From: Sphingobacterium sp. UBA6711
Lineage (GTDB): Bacteria; Bacteroidota; Bacteroidia; Sphingobacteriales; Sphingobacteriaceae
Length of the DNA: 50,977 nucleotides
Reading direction: 5' to 3'
NCBI GenBank assembly: GCA_002454415.1
Contig: DKIT01000045.1
Location: 163,323 to 214,299, forward strand
Shown: in pieces, positions 44,062 through 50,977 of the stretch
How the letters are laid out: each line of letters opens with the position of its first letter
Position numbering within the stretch: position 1 is the stretch's first letter
Translations under genes and position numbers: made by a program
Notes under the pieces: generated by a model
Seen by the model: only the letters and a program-made list of their open reading frames with translations
What the model was told of the DNA's origin: nothing
Database searches by the model: none

Positions 44062-45540
44062 ATGCGCCTTATTATTTACACAAATGCTATCCTTATTGCT
44101 TTGGGGTGTGGTCTATTGTCATCTTGCCTAAAAAAAGATCTGTATACAGGAGGTAAAAACGACGACGGACAAGAAGTATCGCCTACAGACAATGACGGGA
44201 ATAAAAATCGCTATATCTATCCCTTTGGAGAGAAAAAAATGGGAAGAGAAGCGGAGATCATCATTGAGCTCCAATCAGACCACAGCATACCCGAAACCCC
44301 TATTGTAAGCATTCCACCACTAAAATACAATAAGAGCTTACTTTTTATGCTGACGCAAGACGACTGTAAACAGTCCGCATTCAGCATGACCTGGGCGGCT
44401 ATTAATGGGAAACCCATTGATCGCTCGGACATTAAACGGAAATATTATTATGACATTGAACACCTAGAAGCGGATGATCTGTCACCAAACAGTTACCTAC
44501 TGGGCAAAACTCTGGGCAGCACCGATGGATTTGGCCATGAGGTCAGGTTCCATTTTACAAGCACGCTAGCGCCGGAATGGGATTTTATGGATGCACCGAC
44601 GAACGTAAGAAAAGGTTTTACGGAAAATTATTTCCGCTTCTATATGAAGTCTGGTTTACGATGGAATAATGTGATCGAACTCGTCAATGATGGCAATGCG
44701 ATTGCATTTCACGACCTCAATACTGCCGCTCTCAATAATGCAGATTCGCTTATTAAGCATTTTGACTTAGCACAACAAATCACCAAAAAAAAATTAAATG
44801 GCCGGAATATCAAGTTTCTGGCGGAGCCTAATGGAAATAAAACCTACTTGCAGGCTGCACTTGGATTTCCTGCGATCCAGACAATGACTGCACAAACAGG
44901 TGCTGATAAGTTGATTCCGTACCAGGTAAATTTTTCTTTGAACCAAAAGACCTTAGCGCGAGTATTTGTCAACCATGCCGCTGAAGTGGAAAAGCTGGTA
45001 AACGATGCTGTAGCAAAAGATGTCACTCAGCGTGAGGCCGTCCATATTGGTGTGCATGAAACAGATCATGACTGGGCCCAGTTTCTGCTCTGGCTTAACA
45101 ATACGTATGGAAAAGACGGTAAAGACATGCTCTGGTTCCCTTCACAAGAGGAGTATTATGAATACAATTACAACAGACAATATAGTGTGATAAGCAGTCG
45201 TATAGAGGGGAATAAATTAAGCGTAAAAGTTAAATTTCCGGCCCAGGCCGATTTTTACTACCCTTCGCTAACACTCAATATCAATGGAGTACAAATGGAC
45301 AACATCAAATCGATCTCCGCCAATGAAACCGTAACAGGCTTGACGTACGGAAATTTTGACAAAGGCATCAGCATCAATTTAGACTGTCGCGGATTTATGT
45401 ATGAACACGCGGCTCAATACGTAGATCGGTATTTGGCAAAAAAATCAGCCACTAACCTTTTGGACGCAAAATATTATATCAATGCTATAAAAGATTCGGA
45501 ACGTAAGAAAAATTTGTTTACTAGATTAGGGATAAATTGA
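44062..45540 (+). CDS. Lipoprotein with NodB-like (polysaccharide deacetylase-related) domain
   Basis: 492 aa from the first ATG. A signal with lipobox LSSC (lipidated Cys22) is followed by an Asp/Gly-rich linker. The body has LLFMLTQDDC, where the double Asp resembles the NodB metal motif, then AIAFHDLN and FLAEPNGN (like the third NodB motif), VHIGVHETDHDW near the middle-to-end, and a C-terminal beta domain (about 390-460). The match to NodB is partial: the usual HxxxH pair is not clear. It is likely surface- or periplasm-facing. A role in modifying a polysaccharide from the adjacent wza locus is possible. Confidence 0.6.
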   Translation: MRLIIYTNAILIALGCGLLSSCLKKDLYTGGKNDDGQEVSPTDNDGNKNRYIYPFGEKKMGREAEIIIELQSDHSIPETPIVSIPPLKYNKSLLFMLTQDDCKQSAFSMTWAAINGKPIDRSDIKRKYYYDIEHLEADDLSPNSYLLGKTLGSTDGFGHEVRFHFTSTLAPEWDFMDAPTNVRKGFTENYFRFYMKSGLRWNNVIELVNDGNAIAFHDLNTAALNNADSLIKHFDLAQQITKKKLNGRNIKFLAEPNGNKTYLQAALGFPAIQTMTAQTGADKLIPYQVNFSLNQKTLARVFVNHAAEVEKLVNDAVAKDVTQREAVHIGVHETDHDWAQFLLWLNNTYGKDGKDMLWFPSQEEYYEYNYNRQYSVISSRIEGNKLSVKVKFPAQADFYYPSLTLNINGVQMDNIKSISANETVTGLTYGNFDKGISINLDCRGFMYEHAAQYVDRYLAKKSATNLLDAKYYINAIKDSERKKNLFTRLGIN

Positions 45541-45671
45541 TATTATCCTTAAAAAGATATATACCAGCGGAAACTTATTATTATATTGCAGTTCATTTGT
45601 CTATTCATTGTATTGATCGATTGGAATAGACAGTGCCCTAGCAATATACGAACAATATCGGTAACATAACC

Positions 45672-46580
45672 ATGAGAATTATTTCGACTAGCCTCTTTCT
45701 ACCAATGAGTTTATTTGCTCTCTTTTTTTGTTCCTGTACGAACATTACAAAAGAAAAACAGAAAAACGGCACATTAGCAGAAAATAAACAGGGGGTCAGT
45801 GCCGCAGATAGCACGCTACTCCATTTTTGGGACAAGTTTGACATGCAGGATACCGCACAGGTGAAAAATCCCGATGAAGGGGAACAACAGCTTGCTGATT
45901 TTCTCGGACTATTGGCCAAGGCTCCTGATTCAGCCCTTAGAGATCAGGCTGTAGCACACATGATGGATCGGGCCAAGGTAAATAGAACAAGCTTTGACTA
46001 TTTTATCAAACAGTACGAGCATTATCTGTACGATGGTAACTCCCCCATGCGCAACGATATTAGCTATGAATCTGTTCTGCGCTATCTCATCAAAACGGAT
46101 GTATTGACCGATCTTGAAAAAGAGGCTTACCGTCCCATATACAAACTTGTGCTTCGGAATAAAGTTGGCCAAAAAGCCGAAGATTTCAGTTTCGCACTTG
46201 CCGATGGCACCAAACAAAAACTGTCAGATACCAAAGCAAAATACACCTTCTTGATGTTCTACGATCCCGACTGTTCGCATTGTAAGGAAACTATCCACCA
46301 GCTGCGTGACACCCCCCAGTTGGTGCAGCTCTTTGATCAGCTACAGGTACAGGTATTGGCTATCGACCCTTGGGGCGATCGTGCCAAATGGAAAGCTTAC
46401 CAAACAGAACTATCCGACAAATGGATCAATGGCTTTGATAGCGACAGTAAGGTATTGTCATTTAATCTATATGACTTAAAGGCTTCCCCCACAATCTATC
46501 TTCTCGATGAGAACAAAAAAGTACTCTTGAAAGATACTTATCTGGAGCCCGTCATTCAATATTTTGTTCAAACCAACTAA
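45672..46580 (+). CDS. Thioredoxin-like lipoprotein with DUF5106-like N-terminus
   Basis: 302 aa. Signal peptide with lipobox ending FCSC (probable lipidated Cys22). Residues about 50-165 are helical and resemble DUF5106 (LLHFWDKFDMQD, AHMMDRAKVNRTSFDYFIKQ). Residues about 170-300 form a TlpA/AhpC-type thioredoxin fold with redox pair Cys201-SH-Cys204 in YDPDCSHCKE and the cis-Pro in ASPTIYLLDE. It should be a periplasmic thiol oxidoreductase or chaperone. It is the apparent first gene of the plus-strand operon: its stop is 3 bp from the signal-peptidase-like gene. Confidence 0.85.
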   Translation: MRIISTSLFLPMSLFALFFCSCTNITKEKQKNGTLAENKQGVSAADSTLLHFWDKFDMQDTAQVKNPDEGEQQLADFLGLLAKAPDSALRDQAVAHMMDRAKVNRTSFDYFIKQYEHYLYDGNSPMRNDISYESVLRYLIKTDVLTDLEKEAYRPIYKLVLRNKVGQKAEDFSFALADGTKQKLSDTKAKYTFLMFYDPDCSHCKETIHQLRDTPQLVQLFDQLQVQVLAIDPWGDRAKWKAYQTELSDKWINGFDSDSKVLSFNLYDLKASPTIYLLDENKKVLLKDTYLEPVIQYFVQTN

Positions 46581-46583
46581 CAG

Positions 46584-47042
46584 ATGCCGGACAAGACAGC
46601 AGAAAATAAAACACGGATTATTTCGAACGAAGATTATTTTGCCGAGGTACAACGTATGTTGGACCAAGGCAAAGAAGTCCGTATCCGTATCAAAGGTGGC
46701 AGCATGCGTCCTTTTATCGAAGACGGCGATACTGTTGTATTACAGGCCTATCAGGGCGAACCTTTAGCCTTGGGCAGTAATGTGCTGGCTAAAGACCGGG
46801 ATAAATATGTGTTCCACCGTTTTGTAGGAAAGAAAAATGGGCAATTCGTGCTCGCCGGGGACGGCAATCTGGTACTCCGTGAATACGTGGATAAAGCCGC
46901 GATTGTAGCCATTGGCTCCATGCATTACCGCAAAGATAGCTTGAAGGGAAAAGCTATCGATAGCATTGGGGCACGACTAGGTGGCTTAGCCTGGTATCAC
47001 ATTCGTCTACTCCGCCGTATTATCGCCAAATTGACACGTTGA
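46584..47042 (+). CDS. S24/S26 (signal-peptidase-like) protein
   Basis: 152 aa. RIRIKGGSMRPFIEDGDTVV carries the nucleophile Ser40 of the GxSMxP motif. The position of the general base in bacterial signal peptidase I (Lys) seems to be taken by His78 in KYVFHRFVG, as in Sec11/archaeal-type enzymes. AGDGN is also present. There is no obvious N-terminal membrane helix, so it may be soluble or peripheral. It could cleave a leader peptide in the system encoded by the following PqqD, ABC and HprK-like genes; this is inferred from position. Confidence 0.82.
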   Translation: MPDKTAENKTRIISNEDYFAEVQRMLDQGKEVRIRIKGGSMRPFIEDGDTVVLQAYQGEPLALGSNVLAKDRDKYVFHRFVGKKNGQFVLAGDGNLVLREYVDKAAIVAIGSMHYRKDSLKGKAIDSIGARLGGLAWYHIRLLRRIIAKLTR

Positions 47043-47140
47043 GAACGCAAAAAATCATTAACTTTGGCTTAAAAGCGGAAATAGTAATACGGCTTTTTAA
47101 TATCCTAAACACAGAAAAACTTAGATATAAACAGATAAAC

Positions 47141-47410
47141 ATGAAATTAAGATCGGATTTAATATTGAGAACAATTGGCTCAGATCATTTGATTGTAGAC
47201 CCCAGCCAGGATATGGTTGATCTCTCCACTGTCTATACGCTCAACAGTTCGGCAGCATGGCTTTGGGAGGAACTCAAAGGAAAAGAATTTACGATAGATA
47301 CGATCGTTGAGCTGCTTTGTGAAAACTATGATGTCAGCAAGGAACAGGCACAATCCGATGCGGAAATTTTACTTCAGGACTTCCAGAAACAGGGACTGGT
47401 TGAACAATGA
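47141..47410 (+). CDS. PqqD-domain protein (RiPP recognition element-like)
   Basis: 89 aa from ATG 47141; the open frame upstream uses only a TTG and lacks homology features. DLILRTIGSDHLIVDPSQDM, TVYTLNSSAAWLWEELKGKE and LCENYDVSKEQAQSDAEILL give the PqqD winged-helix pattern (three beta strands and three helices). PqqD proteins hold RiPP leader peptides for maturation enzymes. The stop overlaps the ABC transporter start (ATGA). The Bacteroidota also have PqqD proteins in non-RiPP contexts, so the peptide substrate remains to be found. Confidence 0.85.
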   Translation: MKLRSDLILRTIGSDHLIVDPSQDMVDLSTVYTLNSSAAWLWEELKGKEFTIDTIVELLCENYDVSKEQAQSDAEILLQDFQKQGLVEQ

Positions 47411-49035
47411 TCAACAGCGGCCTGAAGCAACACCTTCGTTGGGCCTGGTCCATTAGCCAGGGATACCGAAGTAAATTGTTCCTTTATTTTATATTGGAGC
47501 TGATTTGCATCGGTCTCTCCTTAGTCTTTGTGTACCTATCCAAGAAGGCCGTTGACGCGGCGACATCTCCGGACGGGCTGCCCCTAAAATGGCTGCTGAT
47601 TGGCATTGTGGGCAGTATTGCCCTGAATGTAGGGATCAAAGGCTATTCTGGACGTCTCATGGAACGAATCAAGCTGATGCTCACGCTTCAGCTGCAACGG
47701 ACAATGCTCGATGCGCAGATGCTCTCGGTATGGAAACTCATCAAAAACTGGCATACGGGAGATATACAGATCCGTATTCAGACAGATTGTGAAGAGGTTG
47801 CCAATACCATCGCCAATAACGTACTTTCCTTTGGCCTGACCATCATCCAATTGCTGGCCTCGGTCGGTTTTCTTTGGTATATGGATCCGATGCTGGCGCT
47901 GATGATCCTGGCGATATCTCCTCTTTTTGTCTTTTCGAAAATTTACTTCCGAAAAATGCGTAAACTCAGCAAGGAAGTGAAGGAAGAGGAAAGCAATTTT
48001 TCCAAGGTACTGCAGGAAAATCTTCGTTTTCGCCTGCTCATCCGGGCAATGGGCATTTTCCCCAAAAGACGCGCTAAGCTGACGGAAAGCCAGCAACAGC
48101 TTTTTCTTTTGAAAATGCGTCAGCTCAACTTCTCGACTTATACACAAGGGGCAATGAAAGTGGCCATGAACGCGGGTTATCTCGTCGCATTCATCTGGGG
48201 AATCTATCGTTTACAGGCGGGATTGATTTCCTTTGGCACGATGACGGCTTTTTTACAACTTGTCGCAAGGATCCAGTCGCCTATCTTGGCGCTCATCTCC
48301 TATATCCCGGGCTTTGTGCGATTCCGTGTATCGGCAGACCGACTGCTGGAATTGCAAGCTGGAGAGATCGAGCCCCAGGTAACACCGCAACAACTGCGCG
48401 CGACAAAGGAACTGCGGATCACCGACCTCTCCTTTCGTTACGAAGATAAATGGGTACTTCAACAGCTGAACCTTTCTTTAAAAGCCGGGGAGCCAACAGC
48501 TATTGTCGGCCCAAGTGGAAAAGGAAAAACAACATTGATACGTCTGTTGCTGTCGCTGCTCAAAGCGGAAAAGGGACAGATCACCTTGATCGATCAACAA
48601 GGCGAAAGGCCGCTAACGGCAAGTCATCGAATTAATTTTGCTTATATTCCGCAGGGGAATTCGCTCTTCAGTGGAACGATCCGCGAAAACTTGATGCTCC
48701 ATGCCAAAGAAAATGGGCCTCTGGATATCGATAAAGCGCTACGTTTGGCCTGTGCTGAATTTGTATTTGACTTTCCGGAAGGTGTGGACACGCTGGTAGG
48801 TGAGTCTGGAATGGGCCTATCCGAAGGGCAGGCACAGCGCATTGCCATTGCCCGTGCATTGCTGCATGATGGCGATATCTGGCTATTCGACGAAGTAACC
48901 TCCGCCCTGGACCGAACAACGGCAGATACCTTGACCGAACGCCTCCTGGCGTATGGAAAACATAAACTATGCTTGTTTGTCACACACGACCTGCACTTGG
49001 CGGAAAAATGTCAGCAACGTATTTATCTCGATTGA
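47407..49035 (+). CDS. ABC exporter, fused membrane and ATPase domains
   Basis: 542 aa half-transporter. Six membrane helices lie in about 20-310. The ATPase has Walker A GPSGKGKTTLIRLL (about 364-377), Q-loop AYIPQGN, signature GLSEGQAQRIAIARALL (LSEGQ rather than LSGGQ), Walker B IWLFDEVTSALD and H-loop VTHD. No C39 peptidase domain precedes the membrane part. It resembles the MsbA/lasso-peptide exporter group (MccJ/D-type). In this operon it probably exports a peptide or lipid-linked product across the inner membrane. Confidence 0.92.
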   Translation: MINSGLKQHLRWAWSISQGYRSKLFLYFILELICIGLSLVFVYLSKKAVDAATSPDGLPLKWLLIGIVGSIALNVGIKGYSGRLMERIKLMLTLQLQRTMLDAQMLSVWKLIKNWHTGDIQIRIQTDCEEVANTIANNVLSFGLTIIQLLASVGFLWYMDPMLALMILAISPLFVFSKIYFRKMRKLSKEVKEEESNFSKVLQENLRFRLLIRAMGIFPKRRAKLTESQQQLFLLKMRQLNFSTYTQGAMKVAMNAGYLVAFIWGIYRLQAGLISFGTMTAFLQLVARIQSPILALISYIPGFVRFRVSADRLLELQAGEIEPQVTPQQLRATKELRITDLSFRYEDKWVLQQLNLSLKAGEPTAIVGPSGKGKTTLIRLLLSLLKAEKGQITLIDQQGERPLTASHRINFAYIPQGNSLFSGTIRENLMLHAKENGPLDIDKALRLACAEFVFDFPEGVDTLVGESGMGLSEGQAQRIAIARALLHDGDIWLFDEVTSALDRTTADTLTERLLAYGKHKLCLFVTHDLHLAEKCQQRIYLD

Positions 49036-49098
49036 GGAACAAGGAAGCCACAGTATACATTGATCATGAATAGAAAAAAGAATTTATAGGACTGAACC

Positions 49099-50016
49099 AT
49101 GAACACAACAAAAGCTCTTGACCTGTCTCAGACGCGCTACCGCATCGCGGAACTCCTGTTGGAATTCAACCATCCCGAGGAATTTCCCTTGACGCAACTT
49201 CTCCCCTCTTTTAGGGACTTCCAGTGCCTCGATTCGACAGTTAAAACCGATATCGTCATCCATATCAGTCTGGAGGCGGCACCAAATCCTGAAGATATGG
49301 GCATGCTGCGCACGGATGAGTCTATTGCCTGGGGAGACCGGTTTCGCTTTTATGAAAAAGAGGATTCTTTTATCACGACTATCGTGAATGAACAAGGCAA
49401 CGCGAGCTGGTATTTGAGAAGTGAACGAAACTTCGCGCAATCCACGCTGTATATACCACCGAGCTCCGCAGAAGAACAGGGTGCTGTCATCACCTGGATG
49501 GCGATGATGATATTTGGTCAGGCCAGTCTTTTACATGATACCATTATGATCCATGCTTCGGTAGTCAACCACCAAGGTAAAGGAGTGGCATTTTTGGGCA
49601 AGAGCGGAACGGGTAAAAGTACGCACAGCAGGCTGTGGTTGCAGCATATCCCCAATACAACGCTGCTCAACGATGATAACCCGGCCATTCGGATAGGTCC
49701 AGAAGGCATATCTATCTACGGAACGCCTTGGAGCGGCAAGACTCCCTGCTATAAAAATGAACGGCTACCCTTGCAGGGATTTGTCCGCCTGCAACAGGCG
49801 CCAAGCAATGAATTTGAGTGGCAAGAAGGGTTCAAGGGCTTTATCGCGGTGTTGCCAAGCTGTACATCCATCCGATGGAACAAAGATCTATTTTCCAACA
49901 TGAATACGATTCTGGAGCAGGTCATTGCGCAGGTCCCGGTTGGTTATCTAAAATGTTTGCCTAATCGGGAGGCCGCGGAGCTCTGTCAGTCCTTCCTATT
50001 TCCGCAGAAACAATAA
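49099..50016 (+). CDS. HprK-like kinase (PEP carboxykinase fold)
   Basis: 305 aa. The N-terminal 140 residues are poorly conserved. The C-terminal half has the HPr-kinase P-loop FLGKSGTGKSTHSRLWL (about 165-181), LLNDDNPAIRI and YGTPWSGKTPCYKN in the order seen in HprK-related proteins of RiPP loci. True HprK would have its own N-terminal domain and a partner HPr gene, which are absent. Relatives in lasso-peptide clusters phosphorylate the precursor peptide. Here the substrate is unknown. It begins 63 bp after the ABC gene. Confidence 0.8.
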   Translation: MNTTKALDLSQTRYRIAELLLEFNHPEEFPLTQLLPSFRDFQCLDSTVKTDIVIHISLEAAPNPEDMGMLRTDESIAWGDRFRFYEKEDSFITTIVNEQGNASWYLRSERNFAQSTLYIPPSSAEEQGAVITWMAMMIFGQASLLHDTIMIHASVVNHQGKGVAFLGKSGTGKSTHSRLWLQHIPNTTLLNDDNPAIRIGPEGISIYGTPWSGKTPCYKNERLPLQGFVRLQQAPSNEFEWQEGFKGFIAVLPSCTSIRWNKDLFSNMNTILEQVIAQVPVGYLKCLPNREAAELCQSFLFPQKQ

Positions 50017-50026
50017 TGGATCGTGG

Positions 50027-50059
50027 TCTGCTTCGGACCTGCTTCGGACCTGCTTCGGA
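50027..50059. repeat. Three tandem copies of an 11-bp unit containing TTCGGA
   Basis: yCTGCTTCGGA occurs three times in a row directly after the HprK-like gene. More TTCGGA follows at 50145-50150 and inverted TCCGAA at 50162-50167 and 50173-50178, so the whole 3' region is rich in the motif. I recall similar TTCGGA runs in Sphingobacteriaceae genomes, but no function is known. Confidence 0.7.
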
Positions 50060-50210
50060 TGCAGCTACATAATGATCCAATATGCAGCCTACCTTGACCA
50101 AACCTCGACCAGGATTTGTTTGGTCAGCTATTGGTGAAAGTCTGTTCGGACTCTGTTCAGCTCCGAACGTGATCCGAAGACAATACGAAGAGAGTGCGAA
50201 AAAATGAAAT

Positions 50211-50252
50211 AAAAAATCCCCCATTTGTCGACGAGACCTTGGGGGATTTTTT
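50211..50252. terminator. Bidirectional intrinsic terminator
   Basis: AAAAAATCCCCCA (50211-50223) pairs with TGGGGGATTTTTT (50240-50252) across a 16-nt loop. A strong C5/G5 stem with A- and T-runs can end both the plus-strand operon and the convergent S41 peptidase gene. Confidence 0.88.
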
Positions 50253-50254
50253 TA

Positions 50255-50977
50255 TTATTGTTTTTTAAGCATTCCGCGATCTGGCCGAGCATTGATTATG
50301 CCATCGCGCAGGCTACGATGCCCTTTTCGATTTACCGTATTTAAAGCCGCTTTTGTTGTCATGCCTGGAGCAGCATCATTCAAAGCCGTCGCCAACATAG
50401 TCTCCTTTTTATCGCCGACATCGACAAACACATAATCCGATATATTGCTTTTATCAGGCACAAAACCATCCCAATAATCGGAAGATCCCGCTGAATTCTT
50501 CAGGAGAAAAGAAACAGGCCAATAAGACACTTTATCCCGCACAACCTGTTCAAAGAAACCAACCGGCTTGCCGTAAGTACGTGTACCCGATGCGATCACC
50601 TGCACGGGTATATGGGGTTTAAGGACATTGATCAACATCTCTGCGGCAGAAGCTGTACGGTCACTGACCAAGAAATAAACTTTGCTCAAATTCAGGTTGC
50701 TCTTTCCGGTAAATTTGGTATCCTGAAACATCCGATTGAGACTTGGTGTATTCTTGATATAATCATTGACTTGATAGGTAAGCATCATTTTTCCATTGGC
50801 AGCTGCCCCGCCGATCTTATCGGCAATATAAGCCGATGCATCTACATAGCCTCCACCATTGTAACGCAGGTCTACAATAAGGCTCTTGATATCTTTCTCT
50901 TGAAACTTCGTGAAGGCAGCGTCTATTTTCTGTTGGTTGATATTATTATTTTCTATTTCCTCAAAGGATGACAAAGC
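50255..50977 (-). CDS. S41 family (C-terminal processing) peptidase, 5' end outside window
   Basis: The C-terminal 240 codons are visible; the frame continues past the right edge. LIVDLRYNGGGYVDASAYI is the conserved strand-helix of the S41 core, SDRTASAAEML contains the nucleophile Ser, and TYGKPVGF the catalytic Lys. The visible part has no PDZ domain, which would lie N-terminal. It is probably a periplasmic or lipid-anchored tail-specific protease. It belongs to a transcription unit outside this window; its end is marked by the shared terminator. Confidence 0.9.
   Translation of the reverse strand, partial: ALSSFEEIENNNINQQKIDAAFTKFQEKDIKSLIVDLRYNGGGYVDASAYIADKIGGAAANGKMMLTYQVNDYIKNTPSLNRMFQDTKFTGKSNLNLSKVYFLVSDRTASAAEMLINVLKPHIPVQVIASGTRTYGKPVGFFEQVVRDKVSYWPVSFLLKNSAGSSDYWDGFVPDKSNISDYVFVDVGDKKETMLATALNDAAPGMTTKAALNTVNRKGHRSLRDGIINARPDRGMLKKQ

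Noticed and set aside
45541..45671. Gap before the thioredoxin lipoprotein as a place for a precursor gene
   Set aside because: No ATG-initiated frame of useful length on the plus strand was found.
47039..47140. Longer N-terminus for the PqqD-domain protein
   Set aside because: It needs a TTG start, has no PqqD similarity, and a proper ATG at 47141 gives the normal family length.
47584..48147. 187-codon open frame on the minus strand
   Set aside because: It lies wholly inside the ABC exporter gene, antisense, with His/Gln-rich low-complexity sequence and no recognisable domain.
49036..49098. Short frame MNRKKNL as a possible RiPP precursor
   Set aside because: Only seven codons, with no leader or core; the gap is better seen as spacer before the HprK-like gene.

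Overview
The window looks like a chromosomal segment of a Bacteroidota bacterium, most likely Sphingobacteriaceae (Sphingobacterium/Pedobacter-like). This is inferred from AT-rich genes, several promoters of the Bacteroidota form TAnnTTTG, lipoproteins with short lipoboxes, a 7TM-DISM histidine kinase of the HisKA_2 type, DUF5106-like thioredoxin lipoproteins and EpsG-type polymerases. No rRNA, tRNA, CRISPR array, transposase or integrase gene was seen.

Region 1 (about 1-16.5 kb, all minus strand) is one tightly packed surface-polysaccharide operon. It reads from 16.5 kb down to the window start. It opens with a winged-helix regulator whose promoter is overlaid by a perfect 13-bp inverted repeat. 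Next come genes for UDP-GlcNAc C4-epimerase (WbpP/TviC-like) and C6-dehydrogenase (TviB/WbpO-like). A nonulosonate-like cassette follows: acyltransferase, SpsF-like cytidylyltransferase, NeuB-family synthase, a CutC-family protein, a second acyltransferase, and a GT2 fused to a degenerate NeuA-like domain. After it come an unclassified GT-B-like protein, a Wzx flippase, glycosyltransferases, a Wzy polymerase, a beta-helix protein, a PglC-like initiating phosphoglycosyltransferase and a partial PglD-like acetyltransferase.

Region 2 (16.6-24.3 kb) holds ugd for UDP-glucuronate, a sensor kinase/response regulator pair bracketed by two paralogous small membrane proteins, manC for GDP-mannose, and two tandem TagD-like nucleotidyltransferases.

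Region 3 (24.3-43.8 kb, minus strand) is a second Wzx/Wzy-type locus. It contains Wza, Wzz, three FdtA/WxcM-type cupins, a sugar aminotransferase, acyltransferases, Wzx, Wzy, five glycosyltransferases, WecB, a WbpV-like reductase and a WecA/WbpL-type initiating transferase. An intact DnaQ-like exonuclease gene and a broken copy of it bracket the last transferase and a cupin, which looks like a scar of cassette insertion or duplication. The initiating transferase gene carries a run of nine G.

Region 4 (44-50 kb, plus strand) holds a NodB-like lipoprotein, then an apparent operon of thioredoxin-like lipoprotein, signal-peptidase-like protein, PqqD-domain protein, ABC exporter and HprK-like kinase. 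It resembles the accessory part of a RiPP (lasso-like) pathway, but no precursor or core maturation enzyme is visible. A bidirectional terminator separates it from a partial S41 peptidase gene at the right edge.

All functions are assigned by reading motifs. No database search was run.
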